NCBI RefSeq assembly: GCF_007994135.1
Contig: NZ_VLKF01000001.1
Span: 496,001 to 560,000, forward strand
From: Modestobacter roseus
GTDB taxonomy: Bacteria; Actinomycetota; Actinomycetes; Mycobacteriales; Geodermatophilaceae
Length of the DNA: 64,000 nt
Direction of reading: 5' to 3'
In this document: positions 29,904 through 38,008 of the stretch, one piece after another
Position numbering within the stretch: position 1 is the stretch's first letter
Layout of the letters: every line of letters begins with the position of its first letter
Made by a program: the position numbers and the translations under genes
Notes under the pieces: model-generated
The model's database searches: none
The model's input: the letters and a program-made list of their open reading frames with translations, nothing else
What the model was told of the DNA's origin: nothing

Positions 29904-30674
29904 ATGGCGAAGCCACCCGTCCGGCAGCGGATCTTCATCACCGGTGCCAGCGCGGGCCTCGGGCAGGGCATGGCCCGGGAGTTCGCTGCCCGCGGCCGCG
30001 ACCTGGCGCTGGTCGCCCGGCGCCGGGACCGCCTCGACGACCTGCGCGCGGAGCTGCTGGCCGCTCACCCCGGCATCCGCGTGGTCGTCGGGGAGCTGGA
30101 CGTCGACGACCCGGACGCGGTCGCCGAGGTCGTGCCCCGGCTGGCCGCCGAGCTGGGCGGCATCGACCGGTTCATCGCCAACGCGGGCCTGGGCAAGGGC
30201 GTGCCGGTGGGCACCGGCGGTGCCCGGCCCAACCGGCAGGTGCTGGTCACCAACGTGCTGGGCACCCACGCCTGCTGCGAGGCCGCGGTCGCGCTGTTCC
30301 GCGCCCAGGGGCACGGGCACCTGGTGGTGGTCTCCTCGGTCGCCGGGGTGCGGGGCATGGGCGGCACCCGGACCGCCTACGCCACCTCCAAGGCCGCCGA
30401 CGCCGTGCTCGCCGAGGGCATCCGGGCCGACCTGCTCGGCGACCGGCGCACCCGCGGCATCCGGGTCACCACCGTCCACCCGGGGTTCATCGAGACCGAC
30501 ATCAACGTCGGCCGTCGCGGTCCGTTCACCGTCGACCTGGCCACCGGCGTCACCGCGCTGACCGCGGCGGTCGAGCGGGAGCCGGTGCGCGCCTACGTGC
30601 CCGAGTGGCCGTGGCGCCCGGTCGCCGGCCTGCTGCGCGTCCTGCCGCTGCCGCTGGTCCGCCGGCTCGCGTAG
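29904..30674 (+). CDS. SDR-family oxidoreductase
   Basis: A 256-residue short-chain dehydrogenase/reductase. It has the cofactor loop TGASAGLG (13-20) with Arg-rich NADP-type residues after strand 2 (ARRRDRL), IANAG near 95, catalytic Ser in VVSSVAGV and YATSK near 155. The C-terminus (WRPVAGLLRVLPLPLVRRLA) is hydrophobic and could associate with membrane, as in dehydrogenases acting on lipid substrates. Substrate unknown. It ends 10 bases before the convergent MBL hydrolase. Confidence 0.85.
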   Translation: MAKPPVRQRIFITGASAGLGQGMAREFAARGRDLALVARRRDRLDDLRAELLAAHPGIRVVVGELDVDDPDAVAEVVPRLAAELGGIDRFIANAGLGKGVPVGTGGARPNRQVLVTNVLGTHACCEAAVALFRAQGHGHLVVVSSVAGVRGMGGTRTAYATSKAADAVLAEGIRADLLGDRRTRGIRVTTVHPGFIETDINVGRRGPFTVDLATGVTALTAAVEREPVRAYVPEWPWRPVAGLLRVLPLPLVRRLA

Positions 30675-30683
30675 CCGCCGGGA

Positions 30684-31448
30684 CTACAGCCGTCCGCGGG
30701 CGGTCTCCCGGGTGGCCTCGTCGAAGGGCGCGTCGGCCCCCGGGTCGGTCAGCCAGCGGGCCAGCCCGGCCAGCTCGTCGCGCTGCGCGGTGACGAAGGC
30801 GGCGTCGACCACCGCCCCGTGCCCGGGCACGACCGGCCCGCGGACCAGCCCGAGCAGCGCGTCCAGCGCGGCCGCCCACTCCAGCGGGAAGGCGTCCTCC
30901 ATCGCCGGCGGGTTGCCCTCCTCGACCAGGTCCCCGGCGAACACGACGTCGGCCACCGCGACGACGAGGTCGCTGTCGGTGTGCCCCCGGCCCAGGTGGC
31001 GCAACGTCACCGGCCGGCCGCCGACGTCGAGCACGGCGACGTCGTCGACCAGGTGGTCCGGGACGTCGATCGGGGCGATCGCCACCAGCTCGGCCGCCGG
31101 GTCGCCGTCGGCCCGGAGCCCGGCGACGACGGCCGCCCGCTGCGCCTCGCCGGTCGCGGCCAGCCCCTCGGCGCAGCGCCGGTGCCCCCACACGTCGGCC
31201 GGGCGGAACGCGGCGTTGCCGAAGCAGTGGTCGTAGTGGTCGTGGGTGTTCACCACCGTCCACGGGTGTGGGGTGACCGCCCGCACCGCCTCGGCGAGGG
31301 CGCGCCCCTCACCCAGGTGGCAGCGGGTGTCGACCACCAGGCAGGCACCGTCGCCGACCACCAGGCCGCAGTTGAGGTCGAGGTCGGCGTGCCGCCGGAC
31401 GAACACGCCGTCCCCGACCTCCCGCCACCCCGCCGCGCCGGCCGCCAC
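30684..31448 (-). CDS. MBL-fold metallo-hydrolase
   Basis: A 254-residue metallo-beta-lactamase-fold protein. The zinc motif NTHDHYDHCFGN (HxHxDH) is intact. Other ligands lie in RHLGRGHTDSD and PGHGAV. It belongs to the broad group of cytoplasmic lactonases, glyoxalase II-like enzymes and esterases; the substrate cannot be told. GTG start at 31448, 9 bases downstream of the SpoIIE-phosphatase stop on the same strand, so probably an operon. Confidence 0.85.
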   Translation of the reverse strand: MAAGAAGWREVGDGVFVRRHADLDLNCGLVVGDGACLVVDTRCHLGEGRALAEAVRAVTPHPWTVVNTHDHYDHCFGNAAFRPADVWGHRRCAEGLAATGEAQRAAVVAGLRADGDPAAELVAIAPIDVPDHLVDDVAVLDVGGRPVTLRHLGRGHTDSDLVVAVADVVFAGDLVEEGNPPAMEDAFPLEWAAALDALLGLVRGPVVPGHGAVVDAAFVTAQRDELAGLARWLTDPGADAPFDEATRETARGRL

Positions 31449-31457
31449 CGTCGCCCC

Positions 31458-33173
31458 TCAGCCGGCCGGGAGCGGTGCCACGTCGGCCGGGGCGCCCTGG
31501 TCGGGGGAGTGGCCGGTCAACCGCACCGCGACCAGCGCCACGTCGTCGTCCGGGCGGCCGGCGACCAGCCGGTCGAGGACGGCGTCGCACAGCTCCTGCA
31601 GCGGGAGCGCCGCGAACTCGGTCAGCGCCGCCCGGAGCCGGGCCACGCCGGCGTCGAGGTCGGTGCGCCGGTCCTCGACCAGCCCGTCGGTGAAGAAGAA
31701 GACCGTCGACCCGCGGTCCAGGGTCAGCACCGACTCCCGGCGGGGAGCGCCGGGGTCCACGCCGAGGAGCAGGTCGGCCCGCCAGCCGCCGAGCACGACC
31801 ACCGAGCCATCGGGGTGGATCGCCAGCGGGGGCAGGTGCCCGGCGTTCGACCAGCGCAGACGCACGAGCCCGCGGTCCCGCTCGCCGTCGTCCTGCTCGA
31901 ACCGGGCGACCGCCGCGGTGGCCAGGGTGTGCACGCCCAGCACCGCCATCGCCCGGTCCAGGCCGGCGAGCACCTCGGCGGGGCCGCCGTCACTGTGCGT
32001 GGCGATCCCACGGAGCAGGCTGCGCAGCTGGCCCATCGCCGCAGCGGCCTGCACGTCGTGACCGACCACGTCGCCGATGACCAGCATGGTCGTCCCGCCG
32101 GGCTGGACGAACGCGTCGTACCAGTCGCCACCCACCTGGGCCGCCTCGACGGCGGGCAGGTACCGGACGGCGATCTCGGCGTGCTCCGGCTCCGGGGGAT
32201 CGGTGAGCAGACTCCGCTGCAGCCCCTCGGCCAGCAGGGCCGCCTCGGTGTAGAGCCGGGCGGTCTCCACGGCGGTGCCGGCTCGACCGGCGACGTCGAC
32301 GGCGGCGCTCAGCTCGCGCGCGGTCCAGCCGGGCCGGCCGGCGTCCCGGTAGAGGCTGAGCAGGCCGATCACCCGGCCGCCGGACAGCAGCGGCACCGAG
32401 GCCACCCAGCCCGGGGCGAGCTCGGTCACCAGCCGGCGGGCGGTGGGAGTGGTGACCAGCCGGGAGACCAGCTCGCTGATCGACTCGGCCCGGCCGTCGC
32501 CGACGGTGATGACCTCGCGGGCGGCGAGGGCCCGGTGGGCCGGCGCACCGGGCGCGATGGCGGCGACCCGGTGCCGGGCGTAGCGCGCGGCCACCCGTTC
32601 CAGCCGCGGGTCGCGGTGCGCGACCGCGAGGTCCGTCAGCTGCCCGCCGGGGGTGCGTGAGCTGACGATGCACCAGTCGGCGAGCCGGGGGACCACCAGC
32701 CGGGCCAGCCGGTGGACGGCCTCGTCGATGTCCAGGGTGGCGCTCAGCGCGGCGGAGGTCTCGGTGAGCAGGTCCAGCAGGGCCTGCGCCTCGTGCGCGG
32801 TGGCGGCCGGCCCCTCGTCACCGAGCCGCTTGCTCTCGGTCACGTCGGCGAACGCCACGTCGAGCCCATCGGGACCCGGCCGGACGTCCAGGCGGTACCA
32901 GAGGTCCTGCGGCGGCCAGTACTGCTCGAACACCACCCGCTCACCGGTGGACATGGCGTGCCGGTAGGCGCGCTCGAGCTCGGTGCCGAGGGTCGCCGGG
33001 AACACCTCCCACTGGGTGCTCCCCAGCAGCCGGTCGCGTGGCACCTCGACCAGCTGTGCGGCGGCGGCGTTCACGTAGACGAAGCGGAAGTCCCGGTCGA
33101 AGCAGACCAGCCCGGTCTCCGAGGCCTCCAGCCACCGTTGCGCCCGGCCCAGGTCACCCTCCTCGGCTGCCAC
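31458..33173 (-). CDS. PAS-GAF-SpoIIE protein phosphatase (RsbU-type)
   Basis: A soluble protein of about 571 residues with three domains. A PAS domain (about 10-125: ETGLVCFDRDFRFVYVNAAA) is followed by a GAF domain (about 160-320) and a C-terminal SpoIIE/PP2C phosphatase (about 345-560). The phosphatase keeps metal-binding Asp residues in VGGDWYDAF, VIGDVVGHD and FFFTDGLVEDR. Such proteins dephosphorylate STAS antagonists to release a sigma factor. Here the PAS and GAF domains would sense a small signal. GTG codons at 33173 and 33179 are both plausible starts. Confidence 0.87.
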   Translation of the reverse strand: MAAEEGDLGRAQRWLEASETGLVCFDRDFRFVYVNAAAAQLVEVPRDRLLGSTQWEVFPATLGTELERAYRHAMSTGERVVFEQYWPPQDLWYRLDVRPGPDGLDVAFADVTESKRLGDEGPAATAHEAQALLDLLTETSAALSATLDIDEAVHRLARLVVPRLADWCIVSSRTPGGQLTDLAVAHRDPRLERVAARYARHRVAAIAPGAPAHRALAAREVITVGDGRAESISELVSRLVTTPTARRLVTELAPGWVASVPLLSGGRVIGLLSLYRDAGRPGWTARELSAAVDVAGRAGTAVETARLYTEAALLAEGLQRSLLTDPPEPEHAEIAVRYLPAVEAAQVGGDWYDAFVQPGGTTMLVIGDVVGHDVQAAAAMGQLRSLLRGIATHSDGGPAEVLAGLDRAMAVLGVHTLATAAVARFEQDDGERDRGLVRLRWSNAGHLPPLAIHPDGSVVVLGGWRADLLLGVDPGAPRRESVLTLDRGSTVFFFTDGLVEDRRTDLDAGVARLRAALTEFAALPLQELCDAVLDRLVAGRPDDDVALVAVRLTGHSPDQGAPADVAPLPAG

Positions 33174-33378
33174 GCCCACCCCCGTTGCACCAGCGCTGCT
33201 CCAGCGGTCCCGATCATGGTGGATGCCGGTCGGTGCCGGGGGGACGGGCCTCTCCCGGTCACCAGCAGTCGCACGGCCGCCCTCGGGAAGTGCGCCGGCG
33301 CACCTCCCGTGCCCGCCGTCCACCCCGAGCGCCGCCACCGGGCCAGCCTGCCAGGCGCCGGTCCGGAGGGGTCGGTGA

Positions 33379-33384
33379 GAAGAT
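33379..33384 (+). promoter_or_regulatory. -10 hexamer of a leaderless rpiB transcript
   Basis: GAAGAT ends 6 bases before the ATG at 33391, fitting a leaderless start. No Shine-Dalgarno sequence is evident. Confidence 0.4.
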
Positions 33385-33390
33385 CGGGGC

Positions 33391-33876
33391 ATGCGCGTCT
33401 TCCTCGGCACCGACCACGCCGGTCTCGAACTGAAGTCCCACCTGCTGCAGGTGCTGGCCGACGAGGGCTTCGAGCCCGTGGACTGCGGCGCCTTCGACTA
33501 CGACCCGCAGGACGACTACCCGCCGTTCTGCTTCGAGGTGGGGGAGCGGGTCGTCGTCGAGCCGGGCAGCCTGGGCATCGTCATCGGCGGTTCCGGCAAC
33601 GGCGAGCAGATCGCCGCCAACAAGGTGCCCGGGGTGCGGGCTGCGCTGATCTGGAACGAGAGCACCGCGCAGCTCGCCCGCCAGCACAACGACGCCAACG
33701 TCGCCGCGGTCGGCAACCGGCAGCACAGCGTCGAGGAGGCCACCGCGCTGGTGCTGACCTTCCTGCGCGAGCCGTTCAGCGGTGAGGAGCGGCACGCCCG
33801 GCGGATCGGCCTGCTGGCCGACTACGAGCAGAACCGGCAGCGCCCGGCCGGCGGGCTGCCCACCCGCACCCCGTGA
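33391..33876 (+). CDS. rpiB: Ribose-5-phosphate isomerase B
   Basis: A 161-residue LacA/RpiB-family isomerase. It has RVFLGTDHAGLELK at the N-terminus, the phosphate loop DYDPQDDYPPF, and GGSGNGEQIAANK, in which the Glu takes the catalytic-base role seen in mycobacterial RpiB. AVGNRQHSVEEA follows. It interconverts ribose 5-phosphate and ribulose 5-phosphate in the pentose phosphate pathway. Its position near pepN and the Rv2466c-like gene resembles the mycobacterial order. Confidence 0.93.
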   Translation: MRVFLGTDHAGLELKSHLLQVLADEGFEPVDCGAFDYDPQDDYPPFCFEVGERVVVEPGSLGIVIGGSGNGEQIAANKVPGVRAALIWNESTAQLARQHNDANVAAVGNRQHSVEEATALVLTFLREPFSGEERHARRIGLLADYEQNRQRPAGGLPTRTP

Positions 33877-33886
33877 GGGCACGCCC

Positions 33887-34472
33887 GTGACCGGGGACGA
33901 CCTGCGGTCCGCGGGCGTCGCGGTCCGGGACCTGTTCGCCCGGGTGCCCGACGGGGCCGCCCCGGTGCCCACCCTGGGCACCGACGTGGTCGGGGTCGCC
34001 GCGCACATCCTGGCCCCGTCCAGAGGCTCGGCCCGAGCCTGCGAGGGCTGAGGAGGACGGGGTCCTTCGTCTGGTGCGCCGGCCGGACGCCGAGCTGGCC
34101 GACGTGCTCACGCAGCTGCGCGCGGCCACGGAGGTGCTCGCCCGGGTGGTGGACGCCTCCGCGCCGGGGGAGCGGGGCTTCCACGACTGGGGCCTGGCCG
34201 ACGGCTCGGGTTTCGCCGGGATGGGCTGTGCCGAGCTGCTGCTGCACGCCGGGGACGTCGCCCTGGACCGGCAGCTGGCCTGGACGCCGCCGCCCGAGCT
34301 GGCCGGCGCCGTCCGGGCCCGGTTGTTCCCGTGTGCTCCGGCCGACGCCGACCCCTGGGCCGCGCTGCTGTGGGCCACCGGCCGGGGCGAACTGCCCGGC
34401 CGCGAGCCGGTCACCTCCAGGCGCTGGCACAGCGCCCCCCTCGACGAGTGGGACGGCACCCGGCCCCGGTGA
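33887..34472 (+). pseudogene. Disrupted mycothiol-dependent maleylpyruvate isomerase-like gene
   Basis: Two pieces of one gene lie in different frames. The first (GTG at 33887) reads VTGDDLRSAGVAVRDLFARV up to VGVAAHI, the N-terminal helix of the MDMPI/DinB-like family, then stops at 34049. The second (from 34074) resumes the family pattern: DAELADVLTQLRAATEVLARVV, FHDWGLADGSGFAGMGCAELLLHAGD and the end WHSAPLDEWDG. The conserved middle with a metal-binding His region is missing. A palindromic ~55-base sequence sits exactly at the break. I infer loss of function. The product would have used mycothiol as cofactor. Confidence 0.7.
34012..34066. repeat. Palindromic insertion-like element at the gene break
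   Basis: GGCCCCGTCC at 34012-34021 is mirrored by GGACGGGGTCC at 34055-34065. Inside, AGGCTCGG and CCGAGCCT (34024-34040) form an 8-bp palindrome with one central base. The nested inverted repeats and their position inside a broken gene suggest a small mobile REP/MITE-like element. Confidence 0.45.
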
Positions 34473-34495
34473 CCTGAGCCAACGGGGGCCGCTCG

Positions 34496-35737
34496 TCAGA
34501 AGGAGTCGGGGCACCAGGGGGCGGTCGGCCAGCCGAACGCCGTCGACGCCTGGGTCACCGCACCCGGGCTGATCTCGGTCACCCGGCCGGCGCCCTGCAG
34601 GCTCGCCAGCGAGACCCCACCCAGGTAGGCGGCGGACAGCGCCTCGACGTCGAGCACCAGGTCCGGGTCGCGGTCGGTGCGGTCGCAGAAGGCGCCGGCG
34701 GGGTGACCCCAGACGTGCCAGCGCCCGTCGTTCCAGTCGCAGAACCGATCACGTACCTCGAACACCATGTCCAGCGGAACCGGGTAGCGGCGGGCGGACA
34801 GCGCCGCGCCGACGTCGACCAGCCGCACCCAGAGGGCGTCGACCGGGCGGGCGTGCCAGGCCCGCCCGTCGACCAGCAGGTGGACCAGCGGGTCGTCGGC
34901 GGGACCGTGCGGGTACTCGATGGTGCGCATCAGGTCGTGTCCGAGCAGGTAGCGCCACAGGGCGGCGTAGCCGGCCGGGCTGCTGGCCCGCACCTCCTCG
35001 ACGGTCAGCGTGCCGTCGGGCTCGCTGGTGTCGGTCCAGGCGGCCTTGACCCGGTAGCTCGCGAACCCGGTGACCGTTCCGTCGGTCTCGGTGTGCAGCG
35101 CCAGCTGGCGGGGCGGGCCACCGGCGGAGAGCTCGGCGGAGTCGTGCAGCCGCCGCGCCCACCACCGGTCGTCACGGGCCAGGTTGCCCGGCACGAACCG
35201 GCGCACCTGCTCGTGCAGCGCGGCGGCCGCCGGGCGGAACTCCTCCACGTCGACCAGCCGCACGGTGCCGGTGCCGCAGTCGACGTCCGGCCGCAGGCGC
35301 AACCGCTCGACCTGCCCGGTCCAGCCCCCGCGCCACGCGGCCGGCGCGTAGCCGAACCGGCCGTAGATCGGCCACTCGGCGGCCCACAGCGCCGCCACCG
35401 GCTCGCGCCCGGCGGCGTGCACCTCGGCGAGCTGGCGCCGCATGATCGCCGTCAGCACCCCGCGCCGTCGGTGGGTGGGGGAGACGGTGATCCAGGTGAT
35501 GCCTGCCGTGGGCACCACCGCGCCGGGCACGGACATCTCCAGGCCGTAGATCCCCGCGGTCGCCGCCACCCGCTCGCCGTCGAACAGCGCCAGCGACCGG
35601 TCCAGCTCGGCCGTCGGGGACGGCTCGTCGAGGTAGGGGCCGCTGTGCTCGTTGGCGAACGTGGTGCGCAGGCCGCGGACGAAGCCCGGCCACTCGGCGG
35701 CGGTGATCGGGCGGAGCTGGTCGGCGAGATCGGTCAC
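34496..35737 (-). CDS. Eis-like GNAT N-acetyltransferase
   Basis: A 413-residue protein with the tripartite Eis arrangement: two GNAT folds and a C-terminal sterol-carrier-like domain. The acetyl-CoA loop is VSPTHRRRGVLTAIM (V/I-x-P-x-x-R-x-x-G-x-L). The chain ends in Phe after WCPDS; in Eis the terminal carboxylate takes part in catalysis. Family members acetylate aminoglycosides or lysine side chains. No resistance genes adjoin it, so a general acetyltransferase is the safer call. Confidence 0.87.
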   Translation of the reverse strand: MTDLADQLRPITAAEWPGFVRGLRTTFANEHSGPYLDEPSPTAELDRSLALFDGERVAATAGIYGLEMSVPGAVVPTAGITWITVSPTHRRRGVLTAIMRRQLAEVHAAGREPVAALWAAEWPIYGRFGYAPAAWRGGWTGQVERLRLRPDVDCGTGTVRLVDVEEFRPAAAALHEQVRRFVPGNLARDDRWWARRLHDSAELSAGGPPRQLALHTETDGTVTGFASYRVKAAWTDTSEPDGTLTVEEVRASSPAGYAALWRYLLGHDLMRTIEYPHGPADDPLVHLLVDGRAWHARPVDALWVRLVDVGAALSARRYPVPLDMVFEVRDRFCDWNDGRWHVWGHPAGAFCDRTDRDPDLVLDVEALSAAYLGGVSLASLQGAGRVTEISPGAVTQASTAFGWPTAPWCPDSF

Positions 35738-35799
35738 GGGAGCTGTCTACCGGTGGGCACCGACGGTCCGCCAACCAGTTCCGCCCGGCGGCTGCAGGC

Positions 35800-36456
35800 T
35801 CAGCTGCGCAGGTACGCCAGGGTCGCCATCACCCGGCGGTGCTGGTCCTCGTCCTGCGCCAGGCCGAGCTTGGCGAAGATGTGCTGGGTGTGCTTCTCCA
35901 CCGCGCCCTGGGTGACGACCAGCCGGCGGGCGATCGCGGCGTTGGAGTGCCCCTCGGCGATCAGCCCCAGCACCTCCCGTTCCCGCGGCGACAGCGACTG
36001 CACCGGGTCGTCCCGCCGGCGGCGGGCGAACAGCTGGGAGACCACCTGCGGGTCCAGCACGGTGCCGCCGGAGACGACGTCGTCCAGCGCGGTGAGGAAC
36101 TGCTCGACCTGGGCGACCCGGTCCTTGAGCAGGTAGCCGACGCCGCCTGCCCCGTCGGCGAGCAGCTCGTCGGCGTAGGCGACCTCGACGTACTGGCTGA
36201 GCACCAGCACCGCCGTCGACGGCACGACCCGGCGCGCCTCCACGGCGGCGCGCAGCCCCTCGTCGGTGTGCGTCGGGGGCATCCGGACGTCGACGACGGC
36301 GACGTCGGGCCGGTGCTCGACGACGGCGCGGACCAGGCCGGGCCCGTCGGCGACCGCGGCGACGACCTCCGCCCCGGCCTCCCCGAGCAACCGGACGAGG
36401 CCCTCGCGGAGCAGCACCGAGTCCTCGGCGAGCACGACGCGGCGGGGGGTGGTCAT
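35800..36456 (-). CDS. NarL/FixJ-family response regulator
   Basis: A 218-residue response regulator. The receiver domain has the acidic pair at 11-12, phospho-acceptor Asp56 in VVDVRMPP and Lys in YLLKDRV. A LuxR-type helix-turn-helix follows (about 150-210: LSPREREVLGLIAEGHSNAAIARRLVVTQGAVEKHTQHIF). Its ATG overlaps the stop of the upstream histidine kinase by four bases (ATGA), so the two form a coupled two-component system. Confidence 0.92.
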   Translation of the reverse strand: MTTPRRVVLAEDSVLLREGLVRLLGEAGAEVVAAVADGPGLVRAVVEHRPDVAVVDVRMPPTHTDEGLRAAVEARRVVPSTAVLVLSQYVEVAYADELLADGAGGVGYLLKDRVAQVEQFLTALDDVVSGGTVLDPQVVSQLFARRRRDDPVQSLSPREREVLGLIAEGHSNAAIARRLVVTQGAVEKHTQHIFAKLGLAQDEDQHRRVMATLAYLRS

Positions 36457-37757
36457 GGACACGGGAGGTCTCCGATCAGGCGGGTCGGGCCACCGCGGGG
36501 GCTGTCCACGGCGAGCACGCCGTCCACCGCGCGCAGCCGGTCGGCGAGCCCGGCCAGCCCGTGGCCGGGCGCGAGGACGGCTCCGCCGCGGCCGTCGTCC
36601 TCCACCTCGACCCGCAGCCGGCCGGCCCGGCAGACCACGCTCACCCGGGCGACGGTGGCCTCGCTGTGCTTGGCGGCGTTGGCCAGCGCCTCGCTGACCA
36701 GGAAGTAGGCGGAGTTCTCCACCGCCGGGGCGAGCCGCTGCCCGGGTGCGAGGTCGACGGCGAGCTCGACCGGCACCGGGGAGCGGGCGGCGACGGCGGC
36801 GAGCGCGGCGGCCAGACCGCGGTCGGCGAGCACCGGTGGGGCGATCCCCCGGGACAGCGCCCGCAGCTCCTCCAGCGTCTCCCGGGTCTGCTCCGCGGCC
36901 TCCCGCAGCGTGGTCCGCGCGCCGGCCGGGTCGCGCTCGAGCATCCGCTCGGCCCGGTGCAGGTCCATGCTCAGCCGCACCAGCCGCTGCTGCGGACCGT
37001 CGTGGATGTCCCGTTCCAGCCGGCGCAGCGCCACCGCCTCGGCGGCGACCGCGGCGTCCCGGCCCTCGGACAGCCGGCCGATCTCCGCCTGGGCCTCGCC
37101 CCGCCAGGTCAGCAGCCCGCGACCGAGCTGGGCCTGGGCCAGGGCGCAGCCGCGGACGACGGCCGGCAGGGTGAGCGCGAAGACCAGCCCGATCACCGCG
37201 TAGACGGCGATCCGCAGGGGCAGGCCGCCGTCGAACCCGAGCAGCTCGGGCAGGTCCTGGTCGTCCGGGCCGTCGGGCAGCGCCCAGCCCCAGGCCGGGA
37301 AGGTGAGCCCGCCGAGGGCGACCGACCACCAGGCCACCACCAGGGAGAAGGCCGGAGTGGCGACGCCCAGGTGGAGCAGGGCGTGCAACGCGTCCAGCCA
37401 GCGCTGCGGGTCGCGCAGCGGGGTGATCAGCCGGCGCAGGGCGGATGCGCCCGGGTCGGCGACGTGGTACCCCGGCGTCGGCACCACGCGCCCGAGCACC
37501 GCGGGCAGTCGGCTGCGTTCCAGCGCGGCGAATCCCCGGGCGGCGTACAGCGTGCCGGCCAGCAGCGGCACACCGACCCAGATCACCACCAGACCCGCGC
37601 CGGCCGCCAGCCCGGTGACCACCAGGACGAAGGACAGCAGCGAGAGCGGGAAGGCCAGCAGGACGTAGCCGGTGTCCACGCCCAGCTGCCGCCACCAGCG
37701 GCGGCGGGGGAGCCGGTCGGTCCGCCCGGCGGGGAGGACCGCGGTGTCGGTGATCAT
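36453..37757 (-). CDS. Membrane sensor histidine kinase (HisKA_3 type)
   Basis: A 434-residue kinase. Four hydrophobic segments lie within the first ~205 residues (near 32-50, 51-75, 125-150 and 183-205). The dimerisation helix carries the phospho-acceptor His252 in LERDIHDGPQQRL. An HATPase with N-box SEALANAAKHS and GHGLAGLADRLRAV follows. The N-terminal region resembles the actinobacterial putative-sensor domain of DesK/NarX-like kinases; no extracellular domain of note. The partner is the adjacent LuxR-type regulator. Signal unknown. Confidence 0.9.
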   Translation of the reverse strand: MITDTAVLPAGRTDRLPRRRWWRQLGVDTGYVLLAFPLSLLSFVLVVTGLAAGAGLVVIWVGVPLLAGTLYAARGFAALERSRLPAVLGRVVPTPGYHVADPGASALRRLITPLRDPQRWLDALHALLHLGVATPAFSLVVAWWSVALGGLTFPAWGWALPDGPDDQDLPELLGFDGGLPLRIAVYAVIGLVFALTLPAVVRGCALAQAQLGRGLLTWRGEAQAEIGRLSEGRDAAVAAEAVALRRLERDIHDGPQQRLVRLSMDLHRAERMLERDPAGARTTLREAAEQTRETLEELRALSRGIAPPVLADRGLAAALAAVAARSPVPVELAVDLAPGQRLAPAVENSAYFLVSEALANAAKHSEATVARVSVVCRAGRLRVEVEDDGRGGAVLAPGHGLAGLADRLRAVDGVLAVDSPRGGPTRLIGDLPCP

Positions 37758-38008
37758 GCCGACCAGCCTGCTCGGCCCTTCGGCCCGCGCCGAGCCCGCA
37801 GGCTGGCCGCCGTGCCTTCGGGCTGCCCCGACCTCTGCGCGTCCATCTCGGCGGGGATCATCCTGGCCGCCCGATCCGGCGTCCAGCACCCGCTCCACCT
37901 GTGGGTCCGGCGGCGAGGCCTCTACCCTCGGGACCCAGTCGACCGCATTCGTGCCCGCCGGCACCGAGGACCCCGGTTCCCCGGTGCCGTGGCCACAGGA
38001 AGAAGGCC

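Noticed and set aside
33887-34051. A stand-alone 54-residue gene after rpiB
   Set aside because: Its sequence is only the first part of an MDMPI-like protein that continues in another frame, so it is treated as part of a pseudogene.
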